Assembly: GCA_947652605.1 (NCBI GenBank)
Contig: OX393578.1
Location: 40,863,470 to 40,927,469, forward strand
Direction of reading: 5' to 3'
Source of the DNA: Elmis aenea
Taxonomy: Eukaryota; Arthropoda; Insecta; Coleoptera; Elmidae
Length of the DNA stretch: 64,000 nucleotides
Shown one piece after another: positions 31,001 through 40,400 of the stretch. The notes under the pieces are model-generated. The model worked only from the letters and a program-made list of their open reading frames with translations. It ran no database searches and was not told the origin of the DNA. The first letter of the stretch is position 1; every line of letters begins with the position of its first letter. Both the position numbers and the translations under genes were made by a program.

Positions 31001-33844
31001 ATTAGGTACGAAAAATGTGCAGTTTTTTGAGACAAACTCAGAACCGTTTACAAAAATATTTTATCATTTCCAGTTTTTGAGTTATTGGTAAAAAGTATTT
31101 TTTGTCATATTTATAATGCGTCTTATCTCCGTTGTATACAGGGTGTCCCCATTATACACGGCAAAAAAGTATGTGCATATTCCTGAGTGAAAATGATGAC
31201 CATTTGTCAAATATTTTGTTATCCGAAAATGCTTCCTTTCAAAGTTAGAGACCTCCAAAGTTGCAAGAAAAAAAAATCAAAAAATCGATTACGTCCTAGC
31301 CGTTTAAGCTAGATCTATCAAACTTGGCCGAAATGTTTGGGTGTTTCCCATTGACTTTGTGGGATAATTAGAAAGAAAACACGTAATTGGAAGTATGATT
31401 TACAGGCAGGTCGTCCGCTTACCATCTTCAGAATTTTTTTCTCTGGGATAAAATAGAAAATGTCATTCGTCCATAAGAAAGTACGACTTATGAGGAAAAA
31501 ATTCGTCCCTCTTTGTTTTTTGCTGTAAACGTAGCCGTTTTCGAGAAAATTAGTGCTAAAGATGCATCGACAAACTCTGTTTATACACCTAAAATATTTT
31601 TTTTACTAAACTTAGTTGGCTAATGTCATGCTTGACTTAAGGCTTGTTTATAATAAACTAAGTGAATGTCGGCTAATTCGTTTAGAGTATACAAGTTTGT
31701 GTCTGACATTTTTAAAAAAAGGTTAGGTTGTGAACAAGCCTTAAGCATGACATTAGCCAACTGAGTGTAGTAAAAAAAAATATTTGAGGTGTATAAACAG
31801 AGTTTGTCGATGCATCTTTAGCGCTAATTTTCTCGAAAACGGCTACGTTTACAGCAAAAAACAAAGAGGGACGAATTTTTTCCTCTTAAGTCGTACTTTC
31901 TTATGGACGAATGACATTTTCAATTTTATTCCAGAGAAAAAAATTCTGAAGATGGTAAGCGGATGACCTGACTATAAATCATACTTCCAATTACGTGTTT
32001 TCTTTCTAATTATCCCACAAAGTCAATGGGAAACACCCAAACATTTCGGCCAAGTTTGATAGATCTAGCTTAAACGGCTAGGACGTAATCGATTTTTTGT
32101 ATTTTTTTTCTTGCAACTTTGGAGGTCTCTAACTTTGAAAGGAAGCATTTTCGGATAACAAAATATTTGACAAATGGTCATCATTTTCACTCAGGAATAT
32201 GCACATACTTTTTTGCCGTGTATAATGGGGACACCCTGTATATTGAAAAAATTTATGAAGATTATTTTTATGGAAGCTATAGTTGGCTATGAACTATTTA
32301 AATTCCTTATTTTTTTCTTATTCCAAATATATGGGTTAATGTAGTTATTTTCAATAATACACAAGAAAGGTACGAAGGTTTTTTAGTTGTTTTTTTTATA
32401 AGAAAAACAGTAGGCCGTGGAAAAAAAGAAGGTGTTAAACCTTTTTAAACTCATGTGGTACGTTACAAGTTACGAAGGTTTTTTAATTTGTTTTTGATAT
32501 AAACATTATATAGGTACAGGGTTCTCGTAAACGGCAAGAGTTGCCTGCTTCCAAGGGACAAAGACAATTATTTACCATGCCGATTAGGTATTTTTCAAAA
32601 CAAAATATTTTTGCCATTTTTAACAATTGTTTAAAAAAAGTGCCTAGTGTTATACATTGTCGAATTCAGAATAAAATGCTTTACAAATTGGCGTCCATAA
32701 GAAATGGTTTAAAAAAGCGAAAAGTCGCATGGAAAATATAATTGGGGATTTTGAGTCCTTGCAAAAAGTGGCCATGAAAATGTTTTTACTGAAATGAAAT
32801 TCGACATCAAATAAAAAAGTTACGGGCAAAAAACAAAAATTCTCTTTTTTTTAACTTTATCTCATAAGCTAGATAAGTTCTGTTTGCGTCAAATTAACCA
32901 CCGGATTATACAACTTTGCCCTAATTTAACCGAAGTCGTAACTCTTACCGTTTACGAGATCCCCATAGTGGCCCTCGAAAAACGAGAACACTGTATATTT
33001 GAACATAGGTAAGATAAACAACAATATAGGTACTAGGTACATAAATGCTGATTCTGACTATATTGCTGTTATTTTTATGTTCAAATCGTCGTAGCTCACT
33101 ATAAATTCCATTAAAAAAAAAGGTAAGTTCATGTCATAACTTTTTATTTGTGTGTAATTTTTTTTTTATTATAAAATTCTAGATAAAAATATCTAAAAAT
33201 AATCTTCATACATTTTTTCGATATTTACAACAATAACGGAGATATCACACATTATTAATATCGAAAAAAAAACACTTTTTTTCTAAAAACCCAAAAACCG
33301 AAAATGATAAAATAGTTTTGAAAACGGTTCTGAGTTTGTCTCAAAAAAATTCACAATTTTTTAATGTAACCGTTTCTTTATCTTAAATATTAAGCGAGAT
33401 ACCTATATAATCCCATCGAATTTGGACCACCCTGTATTTATTGTCTGCATGAATGCTATATTTAAAACTTAATGGTAGACGGATTATTCTAAAAAAAATG
33501 ATTAGTATATCAATCGTAGTAAGTTATATTTTTCCATCTTCGTACGTAAATGCAATTTAAAAAAAAAATTAATATCGTTCTAAGTATGTAGTTTTTCAGC
33601 AATGTAGTTTTTATTTTTGGTTTACCGATAATTATTGTAATTATTATTTTAAAAGTTTATTATTTAGCAATTTTAATTATTTAGGATGGCCCATCAACTG
33701 CATTTTAAGGACGGCGCGCCTATTTTAGCAAAAGACGCTAACACAAAAAGTGATGATTGGTATGAAGTTTATGATCCAAGGAATCCCCTAAACAAACGAA
33801 GGAGAGGCGAAGGCGACCCTTTACCGAAAAACAAAAACAAATGA
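17705..33844 (+). CDS. Cwc27: CWC27, spliceosome-associated cyclophilin (spliced gene)
   Basis: CWC27 is a component of activated spliceosomes (B-act), working with CWC22 near the exon junction factor eIF4A3. Exons are 17705-17746, 17796-18343, 18765-18874, 18934-19189, 26248-26556 and 33685-33844, all GT-AG with consistent phases. They give 474 residues, against 472 in human. Residues about 11-167 are a cyclophilin domain with FHRIV (Arg56), AQGGD, GSQFFFTL and KHTIFGKV. The Trp of active cyclophilins is replaced by Glu122, as in other CWC27 proteins, which are considered poor isomerases. KNFKLLSFGEEAEED follows, then a Glu-rich segment, a Lys/Glu coiled coil, and the conserved end YEVYDPRNPLNKRRR. 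A polyadenylation signal AATAAA is at 33923. Confidence 0.96.
17796..18343 (+). CDS. Cwc27: CWC27 exon 2 (cyclophilin domain)
   Basis: Acceptor TTTTTAG, donor GTTAGT, entering in phase 0 and leaving in phase 2. It carries nearly all of the cyclophilin fold (VLLKTTVGDIDIELW through NKHTIFGKVTG), then FTDIVPRIREIVEP and the basic KKAKKSRRPGVK. The open frame runs on into the intron, but the family alignment and the next exon place the donor at 18344. Confidence 0.95.
18765..18874 (+). CDS. Cwc27: CWC27 exon 3
   Basis: The acceptor CTCTTAAG is followed by a base that completes Lys, then NFKLLSFGEEAEEDEEETVK, matching human NFSLLSFGEEAEEEE. Donor GTGAGT, phase 1. The preceding 421-base intron (18344-18764) shows nothing else. 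Confidence 0.93.
18934..19189 (+). CDS. Cwc27: CWC27 exon 4 (polyglutamate)
   Basis: Acceptor ATTAAAG, donor GTAAGT, leaving in phase 2. It encodes DDPKLTSAATTVEQSKDADQ, then Glu-Glu-Gly, 16 consecutive Glu (residues 257-272, mostly GAA), Gly and more Glu, then an amphipathic Lys-rich stretch ending ARQKKV. The GAA run is a trinucleotide repeat liable to length change. The opposite strand and other frames here give low-complexity artefacts. Confidence 0.9.
20317..20998. mobile_element. Foldback element, family C (682 bp)
   Basis: TA flanks both sides. The ends CAGGGTGGTCTATTTTTGAT and the inverse TGAAAATAGGTCACACTG begin paired arms of about 320 bp. The subterminal box (GAGTATCTCGGTTATTATCA) is near 20346, and the central motif TCATAGCCAACTAT is near 20657. 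It splits the LINE between ...NAVY and LTYSPETW. Confidence 0.88.
21211..22281. repeat. Four-unit direct plus inverted repeat element
   Basis: About 290-300-bp units start near 21228 and 21524 in the same direction. Two more are inverted, at about 21840-21975 and 22040-22270. All share AGTAAAGTGCCCTTATTTTA and ACTTTTAT(C/T)A-type words. The right end is GACGCTG followed by TA; the left end is degraded. Inserted in the LINE. Confidence 0.75.
23684..24726 (+). mobile_element. Broken mariner-type transposon with 37-bp inverted ends
   Basis: ATAAATCTCTCTCTCGTGTT and the following GATCAAA are repeated inverted at the right edge (AACACGAGAGAGAGATTTAT). TA may be the target duplication. The transposase inside is damaged and lacks its C-terminal part. 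Confidence 0.85.
23771..24640 (+). pseudogene. Mariner-like transposase (DUF4817 HTH plus DDD core), broken
   Basis: HTH part: SSEMYLQRFMERSQPRKKLF and LKKYGSF, then EDEERVLAYV and STRELSLECGV. After a frameshift and stops, the catalytic part reads ILFTDEAKFTNNGIFNRHNY, then MFSINVWCGIL, GPYFYNE, HDGAPAHNSRTVSVYLS, WPAKSPDLKPLDFFVLW. The three acidic residues lie in FTDEA, HDGAP and SPDL, with 35 residues between the second and third. In-frame stops occur near 24169 and 24478, and the sequence after PLDFF is deleted. Confidence 0.85.
24940..25346. mobile_element. Half copy of CAGGGTG foldback family D
   Basis: It contains the central motif AGCCAACTATGACTTCCATT near 25009, the subterminal box GTATCTCCAATATTAACGGA near 25290, and the end GGACACCCTG followed by TA. 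The opposite arm is absent. Confidence 0.7.
25570..26155. mobile_element. Degraded family F foldback, ends at CWC27 exon 5
   Basis: ACAGAGTGTTTGAAATTTGA and the box GGGGATCTCGCTTATAATAT lie at the left. TTATAAGCGAGCTC is the decayed mirror at the right. The interior is related to 53783-54684. It ends about 90 bases before an exon. Confidence 0.65.
26248..26556 (+). CDS. Cwc27: CWC27 exon 5 (charged coiled coil)
   Basis: Acceptor ATTTTAG, donor GTCAGT. It encodes EEIKKEIADVKREYHKNKLK, then NEYKEEYNKYKDFKKTLPKK, then GAGREEFTLNLLAKFKERL. This matches the human EYRREKQKYEALRKQQSKKG and REDQTLALLNQFKSKL segments. The exon ends in the first two bases of the conserved Trp codon completed by exon 6. 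Confidence 0.93.
26722..26833. repeat. 56-bp tandem duplication
   Basis: Two adjacent 56-base units (26722-26777, 26778-26833) differ at one base (TAGCACTT against TAGCATTT). In CWC27 intron 5, just after exon 5. Confidence 0.92.
27278..27737. mobile_element. hAT-like element with AACCGGTT iterations, copy 2
   Basis: The 8-bp duplication GTTTTAAG lies at 27270-27277 and 27738-27745. It has the same ends and nearly the same body as 14610-15068, so this family has moved at least twice in this neighbourhood. Confidence 0.93.
27746..29571. other. CWC27 intron 5, mostly unassigned
   Basis: An ATT trinucleotide run lies at about 27982-28000. A short inverted pair (GGCTCATGACACC near 28211 and GGTGATATGAGCC near 28306), with a C run beside it, may be a small MITE. 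The rest, including the frame at 28716-28940, has no recognisable content. Confidence 0.4.
29574..29776. mobile_element. 203-bp MITE with near-perfect 30-bp inverted ends
   Basis: GGAGTGCGTTCAGGAATTCG plus AAACTGGTGT at the left is inverted exactly at the right. TA flanks both sides if the ends are CAGGAG and CTCCAG. It is markedly GC-rich with GTGTGCGC-type words. Three overlapping frames across it on both strands are artefacts of the symmetry. Confidence 0.82.
29832..30956. mobile_element. CAGGGTG-type foldback, family I
   Basis: The left end GGGCGGGCCAAATTCGAA and the inverse of the right end ATGGACTAAATTCGAA match, and GGGTATCTTGC and GGGTATTTCGG follow on the two arms. GAGATAAACA(T/C)G(T/C)CTG recurs on both arms. 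Another degraded terminus pair, ACAGGGTATC (30033) and ACACCCTGTA (30411), suggests a nested insertion. A fragment of the same family is at 43128-43210. Confidence 0.65.
31139..32238. mobile_element. 1.1-kb near-perfect palindromic element
   Basis: TA flanks both sides. The ends CAGGGTGTCCCCATTATACA and the inverse TGTATAATGGGGACACCCTG begin arms of about 510 bp that match with only scattered differences, around a short centre near 31690. Open frames inside (31784-31966) are arm sequence. The high arm identity points to recent arrival or gene conversion between arms. Confidence 0.92.
32517..32993. mobile_element. CAGGG-type element nested in family A copy 2
   Basis: It starts CAGGGTTCTCGTAAACGG after TA and ends CGAAAAACGAGAACACTG before TA. 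The subterminal box (ACCGTTTACGAGATCCCC) is near 32946. It is 477 bp. The frame 32541-32741 shows no family. Confidence 0.72.
33685..33844 (+). CDS. Cwc27: CWC27 exon 6 (conserved C-terminus)
   Basis: Acceptor ATTTAG. It completes Trp and reads MAHQLHFKDGAPILAKDANT, then DDWYEVYDPRNPLNKRRRGE, ending KNKNK and TGA. This is the diagnostic YDPRNP-NKRRR end of CWC27. It is short and lacks its own start, so it is easily missed. Confidence 0.95.
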
Positions 33845-34398
33845 ATTTTTCTTTTGTTAAATCATGCTAATTGTCAATAATTATGTGTAATTATTTAAAC
33901 ATTAAGATAAGCTGAACCTTTGCAATAAACTTTATTGAGTTTATCTGTAGTATTTTCTTTGGTTTATCTTGGATAAACAGACACTCAGTCTTCTGTTTTA
34001 TTTTATCTCAACAGCCCTGGTACTTGATTTAAATTTATATAGTGCTATGGATCAAATCGCTACACTTTCAAACGTAATAAGCCGCAACGCGTACATTTCA
34101 AATGTGACTTAAAATTTGCTCCTTTAAAAACTGCAATACGGAGTTTCTTTTGTCCACCAAAGCTTTGAAACTAATTATAGAAACATTTATTTTTATTTAT
34201 TTACCCAAATACGTTGTTCCTTAATATCAACGCCAAACATAGACCAGTGCGTCCGAAGTACAAACGTTGTTTGCATTTCGTGTCTTCTTGAAGAACAACT
34301 CGGATGTTTAAGGCTTTATTTTAAAAGTCTTTAAATAGCCAAAAAGTCGCAAGTATTTAAAAATTAAGGCCAATGCGTTCGCGAGAAACACGGACAAC
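33845..34398 (+). other. CWC27 3'UTR and probable promoter/5'UTR of the next gene
   Basis: AATAAA at 33923 is the best CWC27 poly-A signal. No repeat is recognised in the following 470 bases, which probably hold the promoter and leader of the gene starting at 34399. Confidence 0.5.
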
Positions 34399-34426
34399 AT
34401 GTCGCAGCTACCAACAATGTACGAAG
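34399..34426 (+). CDS. Membrane protein gene, exon 1
   Basis: ATG then SQLPTMYE with donor GTAGGT, phase 1. This is the first ATG upstream whose phase joins exon 2. Without RNA data the start is a prediction. The 4.45-kb intron that follows (34427-38879) holds a 188-bp hAT element and family G copy 2; 34427-35974 and 37842-38879 show nothing recognised. Confidence 0.65.
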
Positions 34427-37400
34427 GTAGGTCTCACCATACTTTTTTTTTTTCATTGATGTTTGTTGATTATTTCTGAAGTAGCACGAACTTTGTAGTA
34501 TTTCCGTATTTTCGCATTTTAAGATGTTTTCAGTTAAAAGTATTTGTAGTATGCTCTTTAAACGTTAATGTTGACTGGTTTGGTTTACAGCTTTGTTTAA
34601 AACGACTTTTGGAGACATGCCTAGAAATTTTATTAACAACTGACTATTTCAGTTGCATATTGTATGCTTTTAGATTTGCTGTTTAATTGTTTATACTGGC
34701 GAAAATAAAGCAATACAAAAATTGGATGCGGAATTTTTTAACATGATTTTTTTACGGGTTTTGTTAAAAAGACGTTATTTAAAATTCGATAACGATATTT
34801 ATTCTCCAAAAATTTACAAATACAAATTCATTTTAATTATACCGCATGTGGTAAAATTTTGGCGCCAGCGTATACCTTGAAACAATTATGTTTCATGTTT
34901 ACTTCAAATAAATCATTAAAAAAATTGCTTTAACGTAAAAGGAGAATACTCGATGGAGAATTCTTTACGTGTCATTTTTCTTCTTTCTCTTACCCTTTTA
35001 TAAACATTTACTTATTGTTCATATTAAGATTGTAAACTACATAGAATCATAAAATTTAAAAAAATAATAATTGTTGGTATTTAAATTTTATTCTCGTATC
35101 CAGTTTATCACATGCCGATTAATGCTGACCATAGTTAAAAATGTTAACACCGAGGATGTGCTTTTATCACGCAAATAAAATCATAAACGATATTTGGTCT
35201 GATCCTTCTAAAAAAAAGGCAATTGACCTACGCATTTTGATCCACTGGATTAAAAATTTCAGAAAAGTTGTCTAAAAGTAATTTAAATTTTGTTGTGCAA
35301 TTATTTTGTTTTTTTTAAGCACAGCATTTTTTATCGAATAAAATATAGGAGTAGAAAAATTCGAGAAATTTTAGGCAACACTATGTTTTCTGCACACCTT
35401 AATAAAAAAAAGCTTTCTGCAAATTTATTTAAAAGTCTTTAATCGGATTACTTGTACCTTTCCAAATACGGGTACAGTGTCTAGTTTAACAGTTTACCTT
35501 TTAGAAATTAACGCTGGTTCACTGCACGTTTTTGCTATATTTAAACCAAAATTGGTTTAAAGGCTGTGTTAGACTCTACACATAATAATGTCACATAATT
35601 CCAAACATAAAATTATGAATCGCAACAAACATATTATATGCAAAATTATGCCGATTTTTGTCAAATCGCAGATTTGTTTTATTAAAACTTTTTTGTATTT
35701 ACAAATGAATTTACAATTTTCTACAGACGAGATTATAAAATTAAATTAAATTTGATGCAGACATTATGCGCACAACTGTGTAAAAATAGTATGCATAATT
35801 ATTGCGCGTCATGCTATTTAAGCACTAGAATAAAGTGATATTAGCTGAAACTAATAGCAACAGTAGATAATATTAAAAACATTACACTGCATTTGACTTT
35901 GTTCAAATTGTAACACAGATGTATTTAAAGGTTTTTTGCTCACATTAATTATAAAGGATGTCCAAATTATTATACCTACAAGCAGGACCGGATTTAGACT
36001 TGATAAGGCCCTAAGCTATTTGAGATATGGGGCCCTTTATAAGTCCAGATATTAGGTATATGTCATTGCCAAATATGCCAAATATATAGATAGAAATTTT
36101 TTTTGGGGTCCCCAAGAAAGTGGGGGCCCTAAGCTATAGCTTGTGTAGCTTATACGTAAATCCTGCACTGCTTACAAGAGAGGGTCACTATGTCACGATA
36201 TGTTGCCTCTAGAATCTGATCAAGGCTGTGTTTATTGCATCGATAACTGCACTCATATTCATATGTTAAATTCTCCATAATGACGTCACGTTTTGTCGTT
36301 ATGACAGCGAATAAAAAGGTACCTTAAGGGGCCTATTCACGATCAATCATTTTGCGCAACAAATATTGCGCAACATGATGTTGCGCAAATCCAAATTGTA
36401 TTCACGTTGACACATAATTTGCGCAATCGTTCAGTTTTTCACTCCACGTCGCCAAGTGGTAGTGTGATACAAAGATGAGTACGGAAGCATGTGCCACTAT
36501 TGTACTTGCAATCAAGGGCGGATCCAGCCCTCCATCTTAGGGTGGTAATTAAAATTTTCAGTGGGCCCTTGCCAACTGGCCTCTGCTGAATTTTTTTTTC
36601 TCTCAACTTTTATGAGCAATTGTTACGCTTCACCCCTTAATAATTGTAATGATCAATTTTTCAAATGAAAACCAGACCAATGGCTAAAGGTATACGGGAA
36701 GTGTAGAATAAATATAACTATTTTTGTAATATACAGTTTTAATTTAGGCAATAATACATTGAACTAATTCTATTAAAACGAAAAGTACTTTATTTCATTG
36801 TAAGCGATAGTAAATATACGGTTCGGCTTTTAAAAAATGATACAATAAAATTAAGTTTTCTTCATTTGGCTCCAAATGTATTTATTATATTGTCTATGTT
36901 GACATCTTTACAGGGCCGTAACTAGGCAGGTGCAACCGCACAGGGCCCGGACCTGAGGGGGGCACCTAGAGTGCCTACGAAAAATGATTTGAGATCAAAT
37001 ATTGGACGAGAACGATTATCAAATCTTTTTATTATTTTAATAGAATATGATATCGCCAACGATATCAATTATAATGACATAATAGATGAGTTTGCATCTA
37101 TTAAAATCAAGCAAAGCGCAATTATAATTATATAAATATATTTTTATTTTTTAGATTATGTATTCTAATATATTAAAAATATAATTTTTCGGATTCTACT
37201 ACACTTGTTGGTCGAGTAGTGAGTAGTAAACAATCATATGCCATTTGTATATATTCTCCCTCTATTTTTTCTCCTTGAAAATATGTCAATTCTTTTTCGA
37301 TTATTTGATTTAGATTTTATCATGGTTAGAAGGATATTGTAAAATTACCGGAATAACCGGTAAAAAAATCAAATTGCCGTTAAAATTTGAAGATCATTTA

Positions 37401-40400
37401 CTGCGATTTACCGGTAAACCGGTAATCCGATTTACCGGTATTACAATCCCTATCTGCAAGTCACATAGATTTAGTTATAACAGATATACCTCAACTTCTC
37501 AAATCATAGCGCTTTTGCAGTGGTTTCGTTTTTGACGTTTTTCTCCGGAACCGTTCAAGATTTTTTCAAAAACTTGGCACCATTTTACTTGCAAAGGATG
37601 CGCGAATTGGTAAATAGAAGAATTTTGATTTTATCTCTGCCGGTTTCATGGCCAACGCGATCGCAAAAATTACTTTTAATATTCAACTTTTCAGTTTTTC
37701 CCTTATTTTTCCGAAGGAAATGGCCAGTGGCACGTATAACTCTGCAAAACAATTAGTTTTGATGTTCTTGATGCAATAAACACAGCCTTGATCAGATTCT
37801 AGCGAAAACATATCGCAACCTTCCTTGGTTAGCATTGCAGATGTTAATTTGCAAATTGCAAATGATTTTATTGGAGAAATATAAAACAAAACAAGTAATT
37901 AACGACATTAGCATCTATTTTAATGAAAAAAAAAATAAGCTGGACTGTGCATTTTAAAGACTTTATAACATTTTTTGTATTGACTGCATCGTTGGAGCCT
38001 TTTTGTTGCTCGTTAATTTTTATTATACCTGTCTCTTATGCCTTTGAAGTATGTTCCATGATAAAATGATGTTATAAATCGTGAAAGAAACAGTAATCGA
38101 GATATATAGCAGTATAAAAAAACATGTCACAAATCTCTGATGAGTATATTAAGGAATGGTCATTGTGCTCAACGGTAAAAAAAAACAAAATATTGTTGTA
38201 AGTGTGTAATAAAAATACGAGCTGTGGAATGTAAAAAAACATCTGATAATGTAAGTGTAAATAAAAAACTATATTTTAGCACGTCCTTTAAGACGAAAAA
38301 CAAAAGGTAAACTTAATTATGTCAATGTAAAAAAAATGACCCATTTTTCATCTGCAATTAAACATTAGCGTTTGCCAACACGGGGCGAGTCGATAATTGT
38401 GTAGCACACGGTATAAAATCATCACCACTAAGAATGTTTAAATGTTTTGTCACCAATTCTGAATTATTGTACATATTTTGCAATATATTTAAAATACTTT
38501 GGACCATGCTATTGATAATGAACTTACATAGAATTTTTCAGAGAATTTATCAACTTAAAAATCTTTAGCTGATACGCGTTTTGTTTATTTATTGACCTTT
38601 ATGTGTTGTTTGTTTAACAGAAATAATCGTACAACTGCTAAAATTACAGATATATAAACCGTTGATAAAGAATGTAGTATTTGTTTGTTAAAAATCATTT
38701 ATCCTAAAAAAAAAAAATTGCGTTGCACCTTTCCCTTGAACTTTAAGTTATTCAGGTTAAAGGATATTGTAACCAACACTAATAACGTTTTTTGGTTTTT
38801 CATATTTACGTAAATGACCGATATCTAAGCTTTGACTGTCATTGTTTTAATTGTGATACATATTTTTTTTTTGTTCCAGAATGTCCCTTAGCAAGTCGTA
38901 GTACGTGCAGAAAAAGACCGCAGGGTTTCAAAGGACCTTTGCGGGTAGTCAGACTGTGTGTCTTAGGAATTCTTTTGCCATGCGTTCTAATAGCTCTGCC
39001 ATTATATTTGCGATATCATGTATACGCTGATCAGCTATATCCATTCGCTATGTCGGATATGCGACTACTGGATAATCGAATATCCACAATATGGTGTCAG
39101 GTAAGTTTCATAACTATTTTAACTTTCAACGTAAACAGAGTTATGTAAAATTTGTGAAATAATAATAGGGTGGTTTGCTTAACAATTCGATTATTAAAGT
39201 TGACTAACACCTCGAGACAAACTACAAACAAATGGCATCGTATGAGTCGCACTGGATAACAAAATACAGCAATTTTTGTACAACTTCTTAAGAAACGAAA
39301 GAGATGATAAAGATGGGATATATCCCAATTAGACAGAAAACTTGAAAAAAAATTGCAAATCAGCTGACGACTGAACATTTCCGTCGATTTCCGACATCAC
39401 TAGTTAAAAATTATATTGAAATAACCCTCTCATTAAAAAATAATGTAAGAAAGTAAACATTCATTTGTCAGATACCTGTCTTGTCTAGATCTTACCAGTG
39501 TTAACCACTTTTAGAATAAACTCATATTAAGGGTAAACATTTTATTATACCACAAGGAAACGGAAGAAGTCTATAAACAATTTTCTAGATAATATATTTA
39601 TATCTCATTATTGATTTAGGTCATATTTGTTTAAAGTTGAAATCATTGTTTGAGGTTATTATTGAGCCGATATTTAGTGTTGATTCAAGATAATGTAATG
39701 TATTATATAAACGAAAATTTAAAAAAAAAAATTTTCACAATTTCTCTATATTAGTATGATTAATATGATTAAATTATTTACTTTTTAAAACAGAAATAAA
39801 GCTCTAGCCAACTATATAAAAAGTAAATATATATAAAAACTACAATTACGAAAGTTAATTCTAATGAAAAAAAAAGCGAATCTGCTTAGAATTTTTTTTA
39901 TTCAACTATTGAATAAAAAATAAAAAGTTACCGTCAAAGGACTAAATCCAATGTTTTAGATTTTTTAGGTTGCAGATATTTATAATGTTATTCCAGGATC
40001 GACGGGCATGTGGCGCCTCTAGGCCAGTTTAGTTTTCGGAACCCGATTTTTTTGTTTATACCGGGCGTAAATGAAGTGTGGTACACCCCCTTTTTTTTTC
40101 TTTAGTTTTGATTTTAGATAAATGAAATTTTAGACATATGATATGTGCAAAAAACTTGGCTTTTTGAGCCCTTGCACACATTTGTTACTCTTCCGTTTTC
40201 GCCGGAAATGACCCCAACTCTATTATTTTAAATGGAACACCCTGTATATTTTTACATTTTTGGAAAGAGGAAGCGATTTTGGATACAACTGCACTATTTT
40301 GGTTAATTTTTATAACATCAAAATTTTTTTGAAACAAAATTTATTTTTTTATTAAGGGTACCGTGACCTGCATAAATTGATTTTTTGTATGTCAACAATT

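Larger units (their letters stand above)
30959..33434. mobile_element. Foldback family A copy 2, with two nested elements
   Basis: The arms match 3483-7553: ATGTGCAGTTTTTTGAGACA near 31013, the central motif ATAGTTGGCTATGA near 32279, and the right end TTTGGACCACCCTG followed by TA at 33435. The left terminus is lost. Elements at 31139-32238 and 32517-32993 interrupt it. Confidence 0.8.
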
